The notes below the pieces were generated by a model. That model was not told where the DNA came from. It searched no databases and saw only the letters and a list, made by a program, of their open reading frames with translations. This document shows, one piece after another, positions 59,497-64,000 of a DNA stretch of 64,000 bases. The position numbers were made by a program, and so were the translations under genes. Position 1 is the first letter of the stretch; each line of letters starts with the position of its first letter. Source of the DNA: DAMCAP01 sp032059445 (lineage in GTDB: Bacteria > Bacillota > Clostridia > Oscillospirales > Ruminococcaceae); NCBI GenBank assembly GCA_032059445.1, contig DAMCAP010000001.1:124001-188000 (forward strand), written 5' to 3'.

Positions 59497-60756
59497 TTGG
59501 AGCAGGGCACCCAGAGATTACTTACCTATATTGAGGAAATGCTCTATGATCCTGCCTCTGCGGTGTTGGATCAGGATCAGCTCCCCCCACATTTACTGCC
59601 TCTTGGGGAGCGTTTGCAGGTGGTGGCAGGGCACTTGGCAGAAGCTGCTTGCTTTGCGGAGTCGCTGGCAAAGGGAGATCTCAACAGCAAGCTGCCTGTA
59701 TCTCATAATCACATCGTGGCACCCCTCAAAACGCTGCATGCTGCCTTAAAGCACGTGACTTGGCAGGCACAGCAGGTGGCTAGGGGGGATTATCAGCAGC
59801 AGATTGATTTTATGGGGGATTTTTCGGAGGCCTTTAATAGCATGGTCTCTCAACTAGAGCAACAGCATCAAGAGCTTTTGCAGGAGATCGAGGATAATCG
59901 GCGCAAGGCCGAAGCCTTGGAGCAAAGCAACAGCCTCCTAAAGGCGCTGACAAGACAGATCCTTCAATGGATCGTTGTGGTAGATGCCGAAACAATAGAT
60001 TGGCTATTTGTGAATCGTAGCCCCCATGAGGCTTTGCTTGACTCTGGCAGCAAGCCACAGCTTCAGATGTGGCTTAAGGAGCTGGCGGAGCAAGCAAGCA
60101 CTTGCAACGGGAGTTTTTCTGGTGAGCTGATCCTTCAGAGCTATCGAGGCATGCAGTATTTCTCCGCAGAGGTACAGCCTTTGGAGTGGCAGGGGCACAG
60201 AGCCTTGGCATTTGTCCTAAGTGATGTCAGCAGTGAGCGAGAGCAGCTGCGTATCTTGGAGCATGCGGCATATCGAGACAAACTTACCCAACTATATAAC
60301 CGCCACTATGGCATGGATTTGCTGGCTAGATGGGTGGATCAGGGTAGTAGCTTTGTACTATGCTACATCGACATTGATAATCTTAAATACGTCAATGATC
60401 GGTATGGGCATAGTGCAGGGGATCGATATATCCTGCACGTGGCGGAGGTTTTAAGGGAGTTTGACAATGAGGCGGTGTCTTGCCGATTGGGGGGCGACGA
60501 ATTTATGCTCTTAGCAAAGAATTGTGATGGAGCATTTGCCAAAGAGCGGCTGGAGCTATTGGGGGCACATCTGATGGATGCAAATCAAAGCAAAATAGAG
60601 TACAGCATCAGCTACGGCATCATTGAGGTAGGGCTTGATAACCTCCTAAGTGCTGAAGAGCTCCTGAGTATCGCTGATGAACGAATGTATGAGCATAAAC
60701 GAGCTTATAAAGCGCGCCGTAAGAAAAGCATGCGGGGGCATGTTGCGGAGGGATAA
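59497..60756 (+). CDS. Diguanylate cyclase (GGDEF) with HAMP-like and PAS-like N-terminus
   Basis: A 419-residue soluble protein. The N-terminal part (about 1-125) contains a HAMP-like segment (LAKGDLNSKL...QVARGDYQQQIDFMGDFSEAFNSMVSQLE), then a coiled coil, a PAS-like region, and a GGDEF domain from about 255 (AAYRDKLTQLYNRHYG, IDIDNLKYVNDRYGH, RLGGDEFMLL). The catalytic GGDEF is intact. The usual RxxD inhibitory site five residues before it is not in register, so product inhibition may be absent. The TTG start follows GAGGGAGG. Stops one base before the next gene. Confidence 0.9.
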   Translation: MEQGTQRLLTYIEEMLYDPASAVLDQDQLPPHLLPLGERLQVVAGHLAEAACFAESLAKGDLNSKLPVSHNHIVAPLKTLHAALKHVTWQAQQVARGDYQQQIDFMGDFSEAFNSMVSQLEQQHQELLQEIEDNRRKAEALEQSNSLLKALTRQILQWIVVVDAETIDWLFVNRSPHEALLDSGSKPQLQMWLKELAEQASTCNGSFSGELILQSYRGMQYFSAEVQPLEWQGHRALAFVLSDVSSEREQLRILEHAAYRDKLTQLYNRHYGMDLLARWVDQGSSFVLCYIDIDNLKYVNDRYGHSAGDRYILHVAEVLREFDNEAVSCRLGGDEFMLLAKNCDGAFAKERLELLGAHLMDANQSKIEYSISYGIIEVGLDNLLSAEELLSIADERMYEHKRAYKARRKKSMRGHVAEG

Positions 60757-60757
60757 G

Positions 60758-61642
60758 ATGATTGAGAGGATACCCGCCAAGACCATTGTGTCAGCTTATA
60801 GCGATAGCAGCTGGTTTGGAATCAACTACAATATGAATATTTATAAGGGTTGCTGCCATGGCTGCATCTACTGTGATAGCCGTAGCGATTGCTACCGCAT
60901 AGAGGATTTTGATCGGGTGCGTGCAAAAGAAAATGCGCTTGAGATTATCCGTAATGACCTGCGCCGTAAGGTCAAGACCGGTGTGGTGGGCACTGGCGCA
61001 ATGAGCGACCCTTATAATCCTTTTGAAAAAGAGCTGCTGCTGACCCGCCATGGGCTGGAGCTGATTAATGCCTATGGGTTTGGTGCGGCGATTGCCACTA
61101 AGAGCAGCTTGATTACTCGTGACATCGATCTGCTCAGTGAGATTAAGGAGCACTCCCCCGTGCTCTGCAAAATCACCGTAACAGCTGCGCAGGATGACCT
61201 TAGTCGGGTCATTGAGCCTAATGTGTCGGCCTCCTCTGAGCGCTTTGCGGCAATCAGCCGCTTGACTGAAGCAGGGATCTTCACAGGGGTTTTGCTGATG
61301 CCGGTGCTGCCCTTTATCACCGACAATGAGGAAAATATCAGCAGCATCGTAAAGCTGGCTCATGAGAGCGGCGCCAGATTCATCTACCCTGCAATGGGCA
61401 TGACCCTTAGGAGCAACCAGCGGGAGCACTACTATACAAAGCTAGATCAGTATTTCCCGGGGCTGAGGGGGAAGTATCAAAGCTACTACAAAGATGCCTA
61501 TAGCTGTAGCAGCCCGAGGGCAAAAAAGCTCTGGGAGGTATTTACCCAAGAATGTAGACGCTATGGGATACTCTATGAGATGCAGGAGATCATCCGCTGC
61601 TACAAGCAGGGCTACGGCTCTAAGCAGCTGAGCTTATTTTAG
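60758..61642 (+). CDS. Radical SAM protein, SPL-like family
   Basis: A 294-residue radical SAM enzyme. The cluster motif CCHGCIYC supplies CxxxCxxC (with a fourth, non-ligand Cys), followed by DSRSDCYRIEDFDRV. Later motifs: VGTGAMSDPYNPFEKELLLTRHGLELI, TVTAAQDDLSRVIEPN and LLMPVLPFITD. This matches clostridial members of the spore-photoproduct-lyase-like group, whose substrates are largely unknown. It starts one base after the GGDEF stop codon with GGAGGG inside that gene, so it is part of the operon. Its link to c-di-GMP is not understood. Confidence 0.9.
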   Translation: MIERIPAKTIVSAYSDSSWFGINYNMNIYKGCCHGCIYCDSRSDCYRIEDFDRVRAKENALEIIRNDLRRKVKTGVVGTGAMSDPYNPFEKELLLTRHGLELINAYGFGAAIATKSSLITRDIDLLSEIKEHSPVLCKITVTAAQDDLSRVIEPNVSASSERFAAISRLTEAGIFTGVLLMPVLPFITDNEENISSIVKLAHESGARFIYPAMGMTLRSNQREHYYTKLDQYFPGLRGKYQSYYKDAYSCSSPRAKKLWEVFTQECRRYGILYEMQEIIRCYKQGYGSKQLSLF

Positions 61643-61831
61643 AGAATAGGCCAGAGGGGCTAGTCAGCAGTGATAAAGCATGACGATGGGCTTGACCCAG
61701 CTTATGAGCGCAGCAAGCAAAGAAGATATATTGGCGCAGTTGGTATAACTTGCCCTGCAATGATGGCATGCAGAGTGGTATACTACCTGCGCTCGACTAC
61801 ATGCACCCTTTTGCCTGTGTAGTGCTTTGAT

Positions 61832-61870
61832 CCTGCGACTCTGCAAGAAAGTAGAGACGCAGGGATTTTT
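61832..61870 (+). terminator. Rho-independent terminator
   Basis: CCTGCG and CTCT on the left pair with AGAG and CGCAGG on the right around a single mismatch, followed by ATTTTTAT. The surrounding gap (61643-62037) has no gene that I can support. Confidence 0.8.
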
Positions 61871-62037
61871 ATATCATCAACTAATTGTATATTATATAGG
61901 ATATTTTACAACATCGGTTTTTTGTGTCGGTGGATGCTCTGCTCTAGCCTCTATAAGCGTATCTTTTGCCGATGGGTGGCATAGAAATAAGGTATCAGGC
62001 TAAGATCAAAATACTGTAAAAAGGTGGAGGATCATCT

Positions 62038-62571
62038 ATGGAAAGACTGGAGCTGGTGCTGCCCGATATCACCCATATGTACAAGGCCTTGGAGTTTCGG
62101 CAGGAGTTCTTTAGCAATGGAGAGTATGAGATCCACGGCGGCTCCCTGCTTGATCAGTTTGTGTGCTATGAGAAGTGGCTGGAGCATGTAAGAAGCTGCC
62201 GTGCCAATCAAAACATGCCCAAGGGTTGGGTGCCATCGACCACTTATTTTGCCATAGGGCAGCAGAGTGGGGGGATCATCGGGATTATAGACATCCGCCA
62301 TACCCTCAATAAGGAGCTGCTCAAGTATGGCGGCAACATCAGTTACAGTATTCGACCCTCACTAAGGGGGAGGGGCTATGCCGCCCAGATGCTCAAGCTG
62401 GCGCTGGAGCACTGCAAACAAATGGGGATTACCAAGGTGATGATCAGCTGCAATCAGGCCAACATCCCCTCCGCCCGTACCATCAAGAGCTGCGGCGGTA
62501 TCATGCAAAATCAGTACCTGCAAAACGATGGAGAGGTGATTCAAAACTACTGGATCAGCTTAGGGTATTAG
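62038..62571 (+). CDS. GNAT-family acetyltransferase
   Basis: A 177-residue protein. Its core SGGIIGIIDIRHTLNKELLKYGGNISYSIRPSLRGRGYAAQMLKLALEHCKQMGITKVMISCNQANIPSARTIKSCGGIMQN is a standard GNAT acetyl-CoA site (RGRGYA loop). The N-terminal half has LPDITHMYKALEFRQEFFSNGEYEIHGG, as in the family often annotated as predicted acetyltransferase COG3981-like. GGTGGAGG precedes the ATG. The substrate is unknown. Confidence 0.88.
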   Translation: MERLELVLPDITHMYKALEFRQEFFSNGEYEIHGGSLLDQFVCYEKWLEHVRSCRANQNMPKGWVPSTTYFAIGQQSGGIIGIIDIRHTLNKELLKYGGNISYSIRPSLRGRGYAAQMLKLALEHCKQMGITKVMISCNQANIPSARTIKSCGGIMQNQYLQNDGEVIQNYWISLGY

Positions 62572-62711
62572 GGTAGCTTTATTTGCTAATGCAATTTGTC
62601 TAGAATTATCTTGCAAAATCGTTGGACTATACAAAAATAATCGGACGGGCGTAAATCAGATGTAAAGCTCTCTGCATCGGCATAAACATGTAACAAACGA
62701 TCGTAATCTGC

Positions 62712-62721
62712 NNNNNNNNNN
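62712..62721. other. Ten-N assembly gap upstream of the AbgT gene
   Basis: A nominal ten-base gap 26 bases before the AbgT start codon, in the probable 5' untranslated region. Missing sequence could include regulatory elements. Confidence 0.9.
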
Positions 62722-62747
62722 GTTTGTGATGCAAGAGGAGGATGATT

Positions 62748-64000
62748 ATGCCCACTGAAGCAAAGGCCTTACCTAAGCAGGGGTGGTTTGATCGGCTGCT
62801 AAGCGGATTTGAAAAGGCTGCCAACAAGCTCCCCACACCCTTTACCATGTTTGTCGAGCTGTTTGTAATTGTAGCGGTGCTGTCCTTGGTATTTTCGCTG
62901 CTGGGCCTCTCGGCTATCAACCCGGCAGATGGCAAGGAAGTAGTTGTCAGCAGCTTTTTTAGCCGACAGGGGCTTACATGGCTGCTCAATAATCTGGTCA
63001 AAAACTTCACCGGCTATGCTCCCTTGGGTCTGGTGCTGACCATGAACTTTGGGATCGGCATGTGTGAAGAGGTCGGCCTAGTTAAGAGCCTGCTTAAGAA
63101 GACCATGGCAAACGTCCCCCCACGGCTTCTCACCTATGCCATCTGCTGGATCGGCTGTATGGGCAATCTAGCTTCAGATGCAGCTTCGGTGATTTTACCA
63201 CCGCTGGCAGGAATGATGTTTTTGGGTGCAGGTCGTAACCCCATCTTAGGCTTTATCTGCGCTAGAGCCGCAGGGGCGGTAGGCTTCCACACCAATATGC
63301 TGCTGGCAGGAACCGATGCGCTGGCACAGGGCATTACTAACAATGCCATTACCATTGCCTCTAACAACCCAGCAATGCAGGTAGATATCACCTGTAACTA
63401 TTACTTTATGTTTGTGATGACGGTGATCGTCACTGTAGTATGCACCTTCATTACCGAGAAGATCGTAGGTGTACGGCTAGGTGAGTATACCGGTGAGGCG
63501 AGATTTGCCCATGAGCCTCTCGACGCCGCTGCAAACAAAGGGCTGCGTTATGCAGGCATAGCGCTGCTGGTTTATCTGGCAGTAATCTTGGCTGGCGTGC
63601 TGCCCGGCAACGGCTTACTTCGTGCCAGTGATGGCAGCTTGACAGATTCCCCCTTCTTGCAGGGGATGATTCCAATTTTGTTTGGGCTATTTCTAACCAG
63701 TGGCCTTGGCTATGGCATAGGCTCTGGCTTCATTAAAAGCGAGAGGGATGTACCAAAGATCCTCTCCCACAAAACTGGTGTGTTTAACGGGTACATTGTG
63801 CAGGTCTTTGCAGTATCCCAGTTTGTAGCGATCTTTAACTGGACCAAGATCGGCAATATCTCTGCCATCTTTGGAGCCAACGCTCTCAAGAGCAGCGGCT
63901 TTGTGGGCATCCCCTTGATTGTGTGCTTCATGCTGCTGACCAGTGTTGTAGGCTTCTTTATCAGCTCCAACTCCGCCTGCTGGTCTCTGATGGCGCCAAT
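62748..64000 (+). CDS. AbgT-family transporter, partial at right edge
   Basis: The frame runs 417 codons from ATG 62748 (RBS AGAGGAGG) to the window end without a stop, so the C-terminus is missing. It is a polytopic membrane protein: helices near 36-58, 92-112, 130-165, 215-240, and more. Motifs: LPTPFTMFVELFVIVAVLS, the conserved NFGIGMCEEVGL, GNLASDAASVILPPLAGMMF (two re-entrant hairpin-like segments) and GFHTNMLLAGTDAL. This matches AbgT p-aminobenzoyl-glutamate/drug-proton transporters. The two amidohydrolases 32 kb away could process an imported substrate, but this is only a guess. Confidence 0.93.
   Translation, partial: MPTEAKALPKQGWFDRLLSGFEKAANKLPTPFTMFVELFVIVAVLSLVFSLLGLSAINPADGKEVVVSSFFSRQGLTWLLNNLVKNFTGYAPLGLVLTMNFGIGMCEEVGLVKSLLKKTMANVPPRLLTYAICWIGCMGNLASDAASVILPPLAGMMFLGAGRNPILGFICARAAGAVGFHTNMLLAGTDALAQGITNNAITIASNNPAMQVDITCNYYFMFVMTVIVTVVCTFITEKIVGVRLGEYTGEARFAHEPLDAAANKGLRYAGIALLVYLAVILAGVLPGNGLLRASDGSLTDSPFLQGMIPILFGLFLTSGLGYGIGSGFIKSERDVPKILSHKTGVFNGYIVQVFAVSQFVAIFNWTKIGNISAIFGANALKSSGFVGIPLIVCFMLLTSVVGFFISSNSACWSLMAP

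Noticed and set aside
1..64000. CRISPR arrays, insertion sequences, prophage or rRNA operons
   Set aside because: No regularly spaced repeats, transposase, integrase or phage structural genes, or rRNA sequence were seen in the window.

Overview
This window spans the replication-origin region of a Bacillota (Firmicutes) chromosome, most likely a strictly anaerobic member of class Clostridia. The family-level guess (Oscillospirales-like) comes from gene content and is weak. The evidence is the gyrA-gyrB-remB-recF-yaaA(S4)-dnaN-dnaA block facing rpmH-rnpA-yidD-yidC-khpB-mnmE-mnmG-rsmG, DnaA boxes around dnaA, and three parS-like sites near gyrA. Feo iron uptake, a desulfoferrodoxin-type domain and a radical SAM protein fit an anaerobe. 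Three runs of exactly ten N (2536, 23033, 62712) are placeholder assembly gaps, and at least one breaks a gene artificially.

Layout. 1-5340: mostly minus-strand genes, with a peptide-binding lipoprotein (cut by the window edge), Bcp peroxiredoxin, YaaA, a VOC protein, flavodoxin, MmcQ/YjbR and ThpR. 5563-9879: a ferrous iron locus. A DtxR-type repressor faces feoA-feoA-feoB, a Cys-rich FeoB-associated peptide and a second HTH protein, and four copies of one 18-bp dyad lie in front of feoA and feoB. 9900-19262: an HD-GYP protein, a GIY-YIG/unknown/AAA-VWA cluster, an HTH-desulfoferrodoxin fusion, a WYL regulator, a nitroreductase, and a multi-hairpin leader in front of a CD3324-type protein and an RsgA-RNHCP fusion. 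19313-24325: small accessory genes, two divergent regulator/small-protein pairs (one small protein carries an in-frame TGA), and a tRNA-Ser. 24737-31733: DUF1846 protein, two tandem M20 amidohydrolases with duplicated promoter regions, and an M20 peptidase.

32655-51088 is the origin core. Genes left of dnaA run on the minus strand and genes right of it on the plus strand, so both arms are co-directional with replication. parA/parB do not follow rsmG as they often do in Firmicutes, although parS-like sites are present.

51416-64000: a methionine gamma-lyase-like protein, a chemoreceptor, then a tight operon of hybrid histidine kinase, REC-HD-GYP, V4R-domain protein, GGDEF protein and a radical SAM protein. 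This looks like one sensory cyclic-di-GMP circuit. An acetyltransferase and a truncated AbgT-type transporter end the window. The AbgT transporter may serve the amidohydrolases, but that is inference. The best candidates for unusual biology are the 17.0-19.3 kb leader plus RsgA-RNHCP unit, the HTH-desulfoferrodoxin fusion, the Cys-cluster HTH protein downstream of feoB, the paired regulator/small-protein units, and the c-di-GMP operon with a V4R protein.
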